From assembly GCA_947495575.1 (NCBI GenBank), contig CANLZL010000004.1, positions 124,001-188,000 of the forward strand: a DNA stretch of 64,000 nucleotides, read 5' to 3'. Positions 36,171 through 44,255 of this stretch are shown here, one piece after another (positions within the stretch are counted from its first letter, which is position 1; the number at the start of each line of letters is the position of its first letter). The translations under genes were made by a program, and so were the position numbers. Source of the stretch: an uncultured Nioella sp. (GTDB taxonomy: Bacteria; Pseudomonadota; Alphaproteobacteria; Rhodobacterales; Rhodobacteraceae). Under the pieces are notes generated by a model. It saw nothing but the letters and a program-made list of their open reading frames with translations. It had not been told where the DNA came from and did no database searches.

Positions 36171-36833
36171 ATGGCAAAGCAGGGAAAACCCACAAGAGGA
36201 GCTCCGAAAACCAGTCAGGAGGATTGGATTAATACCGCGCTGGACACGCTTATTTCCGAAGGTGTGGACTCGGTCAAAATCTCGGTCCTGTCCGCAAAGC
36301 TCAATTGCGCAAGGTCAAGCTTTTACTGGTATTTCAAAGATCGCCGGGACTTGCTGGAGGTTCTACTGGACCAGTGGCAGAACCGGAATACGCACGCGAT
36401 CCTGGAGCGAGCTGGCGAACCGGCCGACAGTATCTGTTTTGCCCTGACAAATCTGTTTTCTTGTTGGATTTCACCCGACGGGAAGACGGAAAAGCCCTTC
36501 GACACAAGGCTAGATTTTGCAGTGCGCGAATGGGCAAGGCGGGATGGTTCGGTGCGCCGCGCAGTCGATATTTCGGAAGAACTCAGGATCAACGCGATCA
36601 TTTCAATGTTTGAACGCTACGGATATGAACGTGAGGAGGCGCGCATTCGAGCGCGCATCGTCTATTACACACAGATTGGTTACGAGGCCCTGGATATCCG
36701 GGAAAGCAACTTAGACCGCGCGAAGGCGGGACGAAACTATTTGCTCTGTTTGACGGGGAAAACACCGACGGACGCGGAAATCGAGGCCGTCGTGAAATTG
36801 ACCGGGCTATCAGTGCAAGAACTCAAAGACTAG
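36171..36833 (+). CDS. TetR-family regulator (first of two in the island)
   Basis: This 220-residue protein has a TetR helix-turn-helix (EDWINTALDTLISEGVDSVKISVLSAKLNCARSSFYWYFKDRRDLLEVLL) and a mostly helical ligand domain with FAVREWARRDGSVRRAVD and ARIRARIVYYTQIGYEAL. The same layout and key phrases (SFYW, REW, QIGY) occur in the TetR at 47609, so the two are related. The ATG at 36171 is preferred because it starts just before the basic arm; an earlier in-frame ATG at 36108 also exists. It probably controls the flavoprotein/TRAP genes that follow. Confidence 0.88.
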   Translation: MAKQGKPTRGAPKTSQEDWINTALDTLISEGVDSVKISVLSAKLNCARSSFYWYFKDRRDLLEVLLDQWQNRNTHAILERAGEPADSICFALTNLFSCWISPDGKTEKPFDTRLDFAVREWARRDGSVRRAVDISEELRINAIISMFERYGYEREEARIRARIVYYTQIGYEALDIRESNLDRAKAGRNYLLCLTGKTPTDAEIEAVVKLTGLSVQELKD

Positions 36834-36874
36834 GCGAAATGCGATGACTCGAACCATCGTGACTGCCTTATAAA

Positions 36875-36910
36875 GTACATTTCTGTACATAAAAATAGAC
36901 AGAAATGTAC
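36875..36910. promoter_or_regulatory. Inverted repeat operator upstream of the DMGDH-like gene
   Basis: Perfect 12-base arms, GTACATTTCTGT (36875-36886) and ACAGAAATGTAC (36899-36910), are separated by 12 bases. The left arm also starts a smaller palindrome GTACA-N4-TGTAC (36875-36888). The site is 47 bases upstream of the flavoprotein start. Binding by the adjacent TetR protein is inferred. Confidence 0.6.
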
Positions 36911-36956
36911 AAAAAACTTATCCCTGTGGTTGAGACATCCACAGGGAAGCGAATCA

Positions 36957-39359
36957 ATGAAGAATTCTTATAGAGTTGTTGTCATCGGCGGGGGAGTGGT
37001 CGGCGCCTCGGTGCTCTATCATCTGGCGAAAATGGGGTGGAGCGATGTAGCCCTTGTGGAGCGGGCCGAGTTGACCGCAGGATCCACCTGGCATGCGGCG
37101 GCCGGTTACATCTCGCTCAATGCCGATCCGAATATAGCGGCGCTGCAAGCCTATACGATCAATCTTTACGATGAGATCGAACGCGAAAGTGGCCAAAGTG
37201 TTGGCAAGCATCAGACAGGTGGCCTGATGTTGGCAACCGATCCGGCGCGTTGGGAAATGCTAAAGGCCTCGGTCGCGACTTTTCACGCCATTGGGATCGA
37301 GTCTGCCCGCCTGATTACACCGGAAGAAGTCGTCGAAATGACTGGCGGGTTCATGAAAACTGACGATGTTATCGGGGCCCTCTATGACCAAAACGAAGGA
37401 TATCTAGACCCAAACGGTGTGACGTATGCCTATGCGGGAGCTGCCAAAAAGCGGGGGGCAGACGTAATTCTTCGCAACCGGGTGCTGGATCTGAAGCAAC
37501 GGCCTGACGGATCTTGGAGCGTTGTTACGGAAAAGGGAACGATCCACACCGAACATGTCATTAACGCTGGCGGGCTCTGGGCCAAGCAATGCGGGCACAT
37601 GGCGGGCGTCGACCTTCCGGTTGCCCCCATGGAACACCACTACCTTGTCACAGACAGTATTCCTGAACTGGCGGAACGGGACAGCGAATTGCCGGTAATC
37701 GTCGACCTCGACGGGTTTACCTATGCGCGCCAGGAACGGGACGGAATGCTGCTTGGTGTTTATGAAAAAAACTTTAAACACTGGATGATGGAAGGCGTTC
37801 CGTGGAATTACGGCATGGACCTCATTCCAGAAGATGTTGATCGGATCCTGCCGGAGTTGGAACTCGGTTTCGAGCGATATCCAGCCTTGGCCGAAACCGG
37901 AATCCGGCGTTGGGTGAATGGTGGATTCACCTTTGCACCCGATGGCAACCCGTTGGTCGGGCCCGTTGGTCCTCGGGGCTACTGGGTCGCCTGCGGTGTT
38001 ATGGCCGGGTTTAGTCAGGGGGGTGGCGTGGGCAAGGCACTGGCCGAATGGATAGTTCACGGCGCGCCACAAGAGGATGTGTTCGGAATGGATATTGCCC
38101 GGTTCGGTCTACATCAATCCAACCGGGAATATATACGCCAGACCACCGGCCAGTTCTACTCGCGCCGCTTCATGATCACTTATCCAAATGAAGAGCTTCC
38201 CGCCGGACGAAATCTGCGGGTTCCTGGCGCATATTCGGACATGACAGCCGCGGGATGCCGTTGGACCAATGTGTGGGGCATGGAGGCCCCGATCTACTTT
38301 GCACCTGATCCGGATTTCGTCGAGACCGGGAGCCTGAGCCGCAATGCCTCGTTTGACCTTGTGGCGCAAGAATGCAAGGCAACTCAAAAAGCCGCCGGGC
38401 TGCTGGATATCTCAGCCTATTCCCGGTTCGAGGTGTCTGGCGAAGGGGCCGTGTCGTTCCTGGATCGGTTGCTGGCTTGCAAATTGCCCCTTCCCGGTAA
38501 GGTCAAACTGGCGCCGATGTTGGCCGAGGACGGTCGATTGAAAGGCGACCTGACCGTTTTCAATTGGGGCGATGGAACCTTTTGGTTGATGGGCAGCTAT
38601 TACCTTCGAACTTTCCATCAGCGTTGGTTTGATGATCACAATAACGCCGGAGCAATGGTGCGCGATGTTTCAGACCTTGCAAGCGGCTTTGCGTTACACG
38701 GTCCCAAAGCGCGCGAGATCCTGCAAGCCATCACTGACACGGACCTCTCAACGCTAAAGATGATGAATTGCCGAGATATCGATTTGGGCCTTTTCCGAGT
38801 GAAGCTCGCACGATTGTCGCTGTCTGGTGAGTTGGCATATGAAATCAATTGTCGGACGAATGAGCATGCGGCTTTGCGACAACTGCTTATGGAAGTCGGT
38901 GCCAAATTCAGCCTGAAAGAAATCGGGTTTAGGGCAATGAACGCAATGCGTCTTGAAAAGGGTATTGGTGTTTGGAATGGTGAGTTCACCCAAGCGTACA
39001 CCCCCTTCATGACGGGATTGGATCGGTGGATTGCGTGGGACAAAGGCGACTTTCTTGGAAAGAAAGCCGCGTTGATTGCGGAGTCACCTGAACGGGTATT
39101 GCGCATGCTCGAAATTGATGCGGAGAATGCGGATGCACTTGGTTTTGAGCCTGTGAGATTTGATGGCAATATCGTCGGGATGACTACGTCTGGTGGATTC
39201 GGTTTTCGCGTGAATAAGAGCCTCGCGTTGGCCCTGATCGACACCTCGCTGGCGGATATCGAAGATGGGTTCGTTGTGTATTTGGCCGGAGAGCCCCGGT
39301 CAGCAAAGGCAATTGGATTGCCCCCTTATGATCCATCGGGGACTCTGATGAGAGTTTGA
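36957..39359 (+). CDS. Dimethylglycine/sarcosine dehydrogenase-like flavoprotein (DAO + GcvT domains)
   Basis: This 800-residue protein has an N-terminal FAD-binding DAO domain (VVVIGGGVVGASVLYHLAKMG) and the covalent-flavin histidine motif as H46 in AGSTWHAAAGY, with one extra alanine compared with the common WHAAG. A FAO_M-type middle and a C-terminal GcvT/tetrahydrofolate-binding domain follow (FEVSGEGAVSFLDRLLACKLP, LRLEKGIGVWNGEFT-like region). Members remove a methyl group from N-methylated glycines and pass it to tetrahydrofolate. AGGGAAG precedes the ATG at 36957. The true substrate is open. Confidence 0.87.
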   Translation: MKNSYRVVVIGGGVVGASVLYHLAKMGWSDVALVERAELTAGSTWHAAAGYISLNADPNIAALQAYTINLYDEIERESGQSVGKHQTGGLMLATDPARWEMLKASVATFHAIGIESARLITPEEVVEMTGGFMKTDDVIGALYDQNEGYLDPNGVTYAYAGAAKKRGADVILRNRVLDLKQRPDGSWSVVTEKGTIHTEHVINAGGLWAKQCGHMAGVDLPVAPMEHHYLVTDSIPELAERDSELPVIVDLDGFTYARQERDGMLLGVYEKNFKHWMMEGVPWNYGMDLIPEDVDRILPELELGFERYPALAETGIRRWVNGGFTFAPDGNPLVGPVGPRGYWVACGVMAGFSQGGGVGKALAEWIVHGAPQEDVFGMDIARFGLHQSNREYIRQTTGQFYSRRFMITYPNEELPAGRNLRVPGAYSDMTAAGCRWTNVWGMEAPIYFAPDPDFVETGSLSRNASFDLVAQECKATQKAAGLLDISAYSRFEVSGEGAVSFLDRLLACKLPLPGKVKLAPMLAEDGRLKGDLTVFNWGDGTFWLMGSYYLRTFHQRWFDDHNNAGAMVRDVSDLASGFALHGPKAREILQAITDTDLSTLKMMNCRDIDLGLFRVKLARLSLSGELAYEINCRTNEHAALRQLLMEVGAKFSLKEIGFRAMNAMRLEKGIGVWNGEFTQAYTPFMTGLDRWIAWDKGDFLGKKAALIAESPERVLRMLEIDAENADALGFEPVRFDGNIVGMTTSGGFGFRVNKSLALALIDTSLADIEDGFVVYLAGEPRSAKAIGLPPYDPSGTLMRV

Positions 39360-39706
39360 TTCCCACTTCCGAAAAGCCAGCACTGGTTTATGAATTTCAA
39401 GTTTTCAGGGCGCTCTCTCTGTGTTTGCGCCCTGACCTGTAAGTCGACTTTTTGCAGTCAAATTGTCTGGCTGAGGGATAACCTTAAGGGCCAGTTACTG
39501 TCGGCGAATCCTTTCTGAAGGCCGTTCAAGGAGTGGTGTTTCACTTTAGGTGTCTTGTAACATGCTGAAAATAATAAATAAAAATTAATGGCATTATGAG
39601 GCAGGTTTTCCTTGATTCGATTCAGTAGATAGGTCTACGCTTAAACATATACTACCCTATGGATAAGCGGAGATGAGAGCTTGTCCGAACCAACATGGAG
39701 ACTCAC
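39360..39706 (+). promoter_or_regulatory. 347-bp regulatory gap before the TRAP operon
   Basis: No gene is supported. The stretch is A+T-rich around 39565-39600 and holds a palindrome GTAGA-N4-TCTAC at 39625-39638, similar in geometry to the GTACA-N4-TGTAC site before the flavoprotein gene. It is likely to contain the promoter of the TRAP and sox genes. Confidence 0.45.
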
Positions 39707-40690
39707 ATGAAGAAAATTCTTACAAGCTCCGTTGCCGGTCTTGCCTTGTTCAGCACAGCAGCATTTGCCGATGTTGAGTTGCGGATTGCGACAGACTCCG
39801 GAACCATCGACGCGCCTTCGGGAATGGCTATCGCGACCTGGGCAGAGCGTATTGAAGAAGAAAGCAATGGCGAAATCGAAGTAACCGTGTTCTATCAGGA
39901 TGAACTCGGCAGCCAGCTCGAAGTCTTTGATCTGTTTGTGGCCGGTGAAGTTGATCTGATGCTCAGCTGGCCCTCGACATCTTATGACCGCCGGATCGGA
40001 GTTGTGAACACGCCCTGTATGGTTGGTAGTTGGGAAGAGGCTTTCGGTGCCCTAGGGCATGGCGGCTGGGCCAGTGGTATCCTGAACGAGGTTTTTGGGG
40101 GTATAGGCTTGATGTATCTGGGGGCCTGGCCTGAAGGGTTTGCCGGGGTTGCCACACGCGGAACCTATGCAACGAATATTGCCGATGCCGCAGATATCAA
40201 AGTTCGGGTTCAGCCGTTCTTCCCAATTCCAAACACGATGCAGGCCTTGGGGTATCAGACCGAAGCACTGGAATGGGGCGAGGTGTTCACCTCTATCCAA
40301 ACCGGCGTTGTCGACGGCGATTCCGGAAATGTAATTTACTGGGACTACGAGTATTTCGGTGAGCTTCTGGATTACTACGTCCATACGCGCCACGATTTTG
40401 TCACAGGTAATATTCTGGCAAATGCAGACAGCTTTGCAAACTTGTCCGAAGAGCATCAGCAGATCATCTTGGACACATCGACTATGATGATGGCCGATCG
40501 CTTTGAAAGCGCGCGCGCTGAGGATGAGGCGAACATCGCACGCGCAGTTGAGGGCGGTATGGAATATATCGAACCCTCGGCCGAAGAAGTGTCTGAGATG
40601 TGCACTGCCGTGCGCGACGCAGTTTGGCCGCTGATGGAAGAAAACATCGGCGCAGACATCATGGCGCAGATCCGCGAAAACGCAATGTAA
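39707..40690 (+). CDS. TRAP transporter substrate-binding protein (DctP family)
   Basis: This 327-residue periplasmic protein has a signal sequence (MKKILTSSVAGLALFSTAAFA) followed by DVELRIATDSG. The DctP hallmark for ligand binding and orientation is GEVFTSIQTGVVDGDSGN. It delivers an organic acid or zwitterion to the DctQM membrane units. The ATG at 39707 is fixed by GGAG 6 bases upstream; the in-frame ATG at 39695 contains that site. The neighbouring N-demethylation genes suggest an N-methylated amino acid as ligand, by inference. Confidence 0.92.
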   Translation: MKKILTSSVAGLALFSTAAFADVELRIATDSGTIDAPSGMAIATWAERIEEESNGEIEVTVFYQDELGSQLEVFDLFVAGEVDLMLSWPSTSYDRRIGVVNTPCMVGSWEEAFGALGHGGWASGILNEVFGGIGLMYLGAWPEGFAGVATRGTYATNIADAADIKVRVQPFFPIPNTMQALGYQTEALEWGEVFTSIQTGVVDGDSGNVIYWDYEYFGELLDYYVHTRHDFVTGNILANADSFANLSEEHQQIILDTSTMMMADRFESARAEDEANIARAVEGGMEYIEPSAEEVSEMCTAVRDAVWPLMEENIGADIMAQIRENAM

Positions 40691-40751
40691 CGTGGGCTAG
40701 GTTCCGGGCCGCAGACCAGTGTCTGCGGCCCTCACTTTTCTGGAGGGCTGC

Positions 40752-41255
40752 ATGCAGTTTTTACGGACAATAGATGCAGGGCTTGAGGTTGTCTTCAACG
40801 TTCTGATCCTGCTGAGCAGCGTCTTCATGACGGGGTTGGTTTTCTTCCTGGTTCTGTCTCGCTACTTTTTCGGTTCGTCCATGATCGGGACACTGGAAAT
40901 GGCGACGATCTGTGCGCTTTGGCTTTACATGCTGGGCTGTATCATGGCCTCAAAGCGGACAGAGCACCTAACGGTGGATATCGTTGAAACGTCGATCAAG
41001 AACCCGATGACGATTGCTCTTTATGAGACAAGTCGATCGCTGATTGTTTTCGGTCTTTCGGTCTTCGTCCTGTTTCTGGCGAAGGACATGTTGGACTGGT
41101 CATTGCGTCGTCCCCAGATCACGCCGGCCCTTGGCCTGCCCCTGATGTTGCAGCAGGCCTCGATGCTGATCGCTGCTGTCTTTTTTGTCATCTATGGGCT
41201 GCGTGACATCTTTCGCGCGCTTGCCTTGTTTCAAAACCAACAAGGGAGCGCGTAA
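40752..41255 (+). CDS. TRAP transporter small membrane subunit (DctQ)
   Basis: This 167-residue protein has four transmembrane helices, with FNVLILLSSVFMTGLVFFLVLSRYF, then MATICALWLYMLGCIMASKR with the conserved W/E context, and a last helix ending GLRDIF. These fit DctQ. The ATG at 40752 follows GGAGGG at ideal distance. It is followed after two bases by dctM and forms one operon with dctP. Confidence 0.92.
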   Translation: MQFLRTIDAGLEVVFNVLILLSSVFMTGLVFFLVLSRYFFGSSMIGTLEMATICALWLYMLGCIMASKRTEHLTVDIVETSIKNPMTIALYETSRSLIVFGLSVFVLFLAKDMLDWSLRRPQITPALGLPLMLQQASMLIAAVFFVIYGLRDIFRALALFQNQQGSA

Positions 41256-41257
41256 TC

Positions 41258-42583
41258 ATGGAACCGCTTTATGGTATTTTGCTCCTCATCGCCCTGATGA
41301 TCTATGGCGTCCCGGTAGCGTGGTCCTTTGCCGGTGTATTGGCCTTTTTCGTCTGGGCCTACGACACGAATACCACCACGCTTTTCCTGCAGGGGTTCCG
41401 CGGACTGAACTCGGTCATTTTGTTGGCATTGCCGCTGTTCATTTTGGCGGGTTACCTAATGGAATCCGGTGGCATAGCTCGGCGCCTGATCAGCTTCATG
41501 GAGGCGTCGGTTCGGGGCAGGCGAAACGGACTTGGGTCGGCTCTTGTCATGTCGTCGGCTATTTTTGGGGCAATCTCAGGTACGGCTACTGCGGCCGTGG
41601 CATCCATTGGGACCATTATGGTCGACCCACTGGCAGAACGCGGATACCCGCGATCATACACCAGTGCATTGTTGGGCATATCGTCCCTATTGGGTATTCT
41701 CATTCCGCCCTCGATCACGCTCATTCTGTTCGGGGTTGTAACCCGCCAATCAATCACCGCACTCTTCGCCGCAACAGTTGTGCCGGCCATCATTCTGATC
41801 ATCGGGTTGATCATCTACAATAAGATCGCCTGCAAAACCTTCCTGCGGGAATTTGACGAGGCTCAGGCCAATTCGACGGAGGAGTTGATCGTCCACAAAA
41901 CCGACGCAGAGCGTGACGGTTTCTGGATTTCTACCCTCAAGGCAATTCCTGCGCTGATTATGCCACTGGTCATCCTAGGCGGGATTTATGGCGGTTTCGC
42001 AACCCCGACTGAAGCGGCCTCAATCGCAGTTGTCATGTCGATCATTGTTGGCCTCTTCATCTATCGAAACCTGACGATGAAAAAACTGTACAACAGCTTT
42101 GTTCAGGCCGGTGAGACCACGGGCACAATCATAATGATCCTTCTGTTTTCGTTAATGATCGGGCGTATCATGGTGGCCGAGGGCGTGCCCCAAGAGCTGA
42201 CCGAGTTTGTGACCTCATTGACTGAGAACAGGATCCTGATCCTGCTGTTGGTCAATGCTTTCCTGATATTTATCGGAATGATCATGGATGACGTGTCAGT
42301 CACGGTTGTAATCGCGCCGCTGTTCATGTCGCTGATGGTGTCGGTAGGTGTCGATCCGGTGCACTTCGCGTCAATTGTGGCTTGTTCCGTGGTGATCGGG
42401 GCCAACAGTCCGCCAATGGCGCCTATCCTCTACATGGCCTGCAAGATCGGCAAAGCCTCTATTCATGAATCGGTTAAACCCGCATTGGCGTTGATCTTTT
42501 ACGTCGCGCTGCCGGTGATGATGATTGTGACTTACGTCCCCTGGCTGTCGCTGTTCTTGCCACGGTTGCTGGGTGTTCATTGA
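41258..42583 (+). CDS. TRAP transporter large membrane subunit (DctM)
   Basis: This 441-residue subunit is the sodium-dependent channel part of the TRAP system, with about 12 hydrophobic helices. Conserved pieces include ALPLFILAGYLMESGGIARRL, SAIFGAISGTATAAVASIGTIMVD and the later GMIMDDVSVTVVIAPLF. It directly follows dctQ (two-base spacing). The sarcosine oxidase beta gene begins 132 bases downstream in the same direction, so transport and oxidation are probably co-expressed. Confidence 0.94.
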   Translation: MEPLYGILLLIALMIYGVPVAWSFAGVLAFFVWAYDTNTTTLFLQGFRGLNSVILLALPLFILAGYLMESGGIARRLISFMEASVRGRRNGLGSALVMSSAIFGAISGTATAAVASIGTIMVDPLAERGYPRSYTSALLGISSLLGILIPPSITLILFGVVTRQSITALFAATVVPAIILIIGLIIYNKIACKTFLREFDEAQANSTEELIVHKTDAERDGFWISTLKAIPALIMPLVILGGIYGGFATPTEAASIAVVMSIIVGLFIYRNLTMKKLYNSFVQAGETTGTIIMILLFSLMIGRIMVAEGVPQELTEFVTSLTENRILILLLVNAFLIFIGMIMDDVSVTVVIAPLFMSLMVSVGVDPVHFASIVACSVVIGANSPPMAPILYMACKIGKASIHESVKPALALIFYVALPVMMIVTYVPWLSLFLPRLLGVH

Positions 42584-42715
42584 GACCCCTACCACCCGCC
42601 TGTGCTGGCAGAGCTGTTTTGCCAGCACGGGCATATCTGGAAGCGATCGGCAGAGCCACAATCGAAGAAAAAGTGACTGCCCTCGCGATGAGCGTTATCA
42701 GAAGGAAAAATTGGA

Positions 42716-43969
42716 ATGACGCGTTCATATTCCGCTTTCAACATCCTGCGCGAGGGGCTTCGCGGACATAAAGGCTGGGCTCCGCTTTGGCGCAGCCCGG
42801 ACCCGAAGCCAGAATATGATGTTGTGATCATTGGCGGCGGTGGGCACGGGTTGGCAACCGCCTATTACCTGGCCAAAAACCACAAGATCAGCCGCATCGC
42901 GGTGATCGAAAAAGGGTGGCTTGGAGGCGGGAATACCGGCCGAAACACCACTGTCATTCGTTCCAACTATTTTTATCCGGAAAGCACGCGGCTGTATGAT
43001 CTTTCGGTCCGGCTATATGAAAAATTGTCACGCGAAATAAACTACAACGTGATGTTTTCGCAGCGTGGAATGATGGTGCTTTCGCATTCCGAGGCAGAGA
43101 TGGAAATCGCTGCGCGCACAGTGAATGCGATGCGGCTTGGCGGTGCGGATGCCGAACTGCTCGAAGTTAAGGATGTCCGAAAGAAAGCGCCGATTTTGAA
43201 CTTCCGGGAAGATGCCAGGTATCCCATCCATGGGGCGATCTGGCAGGGACGCGGCGGTACCGGGCGGCACGATGCAGTGGCTTGGGGCTATGCCCGGGCG
43301 GCTGATGGCCTGGGTGTGGATATCATCCAGAATTGCGAAGTGACAGGTTTCCTGGTGGAGGGCGGTCGCTGCAAAGGGGTAGAGACCACAAAAGGAAAAA
43401 TCTCTGCCGGCCGGACCGGGGTGGCCGTGGCAGGACATTCTTCCGTTCTGGCAGAGATGGGCGGCTATAAACTTCCGATCCATTCTTACGCGCTTCAGGC
43501 CTTTGTGACCGAGGCGATCAAGCCGGTGATGGACACGGTCGCCTTTTCACCGATGACAGGAAGCTATTTCAGTCAATCGGACAAAGGTGGCTTGGTGATT
43601 GGCGGCGGGCTGGACCGGGTGCCAAGCTATGGTCAGCGCGGCAACACGCCGATGCAAGATACCGTCCTTTCGGGGATCGTGGAAATGGCACCGGCTCTGG
43701 CCAAGGTGAAACTTCTGCGCCACTGGGCCGGGATAGTTGATGTCAGCCCTGACAGCTCACCCCTTATCGGCCCCTCAGGCACGGAAGGAATTTTTATCAA
43801 CTGTGGTTGGGGCACAGGGGGGTTCAAGGCTATTCCCGCCGGAGGCTACCTGTTCGCTCACCTTCTTGCCACTGGTAGTCATCACGACATCAGCCGACCC
43901 TTTGATCCCAGCCGTTTTCCCGCTGGCCGCCTTCTGGATGAGGCTGCCGGATCCGGAATTGCCCATTGA
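42716..43969 (+). CDS. soxB: Sarcosine oxidase, heterotetrameric, beta subunit
   Basis: This 417-residue subunit binds FAD (DVVIIGGGGHGLATAYYLAKN) and covalent FMN; the FMN-linking histidine is H185 in GTGRHDAVAWGYARAADG. It oxidises the N-methyl group of sarcosine, giving glycine and a one-carbon unit that goes to tetrahydrofolate in the alpha subunit. Length and motifs are normal. AGGAAAAATTGG precedes the ATG. soxD, soxA and soxG follow in the usual order. Confidence 0.95.
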   Translation: MTRSYSAFNILREGLRGHKGWAPLWRSPDPKPEYDVVIIGGGGHGLATAYYLAKNHKISRIAVIEKGWLGGGNTGRNTTVIRSNYFYPESTRLYDLSVRLYEKLSREINYNVMFSQRGMMVLSHSEAEMEIAARTVNAMRLGGADAELLEVKDVRKKAPILNFREDARYPIHGAIWQGRGGTGRHDAVAWGYARAADGLGVDIIQNCEVTGFLVEGGRCKGVETTKGKISAGRTGVAVAGHSSVLAEMGGYKLPIHSYALQAFVTEAIKPVMDTVAFSPMTGSYFSQSDKGGLVIGGGLDRVPSYGQRGNTPMQDTVLSGIVEMAPALAKVKLLRHWAGIVDVSPDSSPLIGPSGTEGIFINCGWGTGGFKAIPAGGYLFAHLLATGSHHDISRPFDPSRFPAGRLLDEAAGSGIAH

Positions 43970-43988
43970 CCAAGGAAAAGAAAAAGTA

Positions 43989-44255
43989 ATGCAACGGTTT
44001 CCTTGTCCATTTTGCGGACCGCGTGACGAACGCGAATTTCACTTTGCCGGTGAGGCCGACAAAGATCGCCCGGACACCACCCAAGACATCTCTGACGAGG
44101 CCTGGGCGGATTACCTGTTCAACTGCAAAAACTCCTGTGGCCCGACGCGAGAGATCTGGGTGCACTTTCCGTGTCAGGAGTATTTCATAATGGAGCGTGA
44201 CACCGTGACGATGTCTGTTGCCGGTACCACAAGTGTTCGAAAGGACCTGACATGA
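43989..44255 (+). CDS. soxD: Sarcosine oxidase, heterotetrameric, delta subunit
   Basis: This 88-residue zinc-binding subunit begins MQRFPCPFCGPRDEREFHFAG, the family signature with two cysteines, followed by DEAWADYLFNCKN and WVHFPCQEYFIMERDTVT. The later part has extra cysteines compared with the common form, in NCKNSCGP. AAGGAAAAGAAAAAGT precedes the ATG at 43989. Its stop overlaps the soxA start by four bases (ATGA). Confidence 0.93.
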   Translation: MQRFPCPFCGPRDEREFHFAGEADKDRPDTTQDISDEAWADYLFNCKNSCGPTREIWVHFPCQEYFIMERDTVTMSVAGTTSVRKDLT

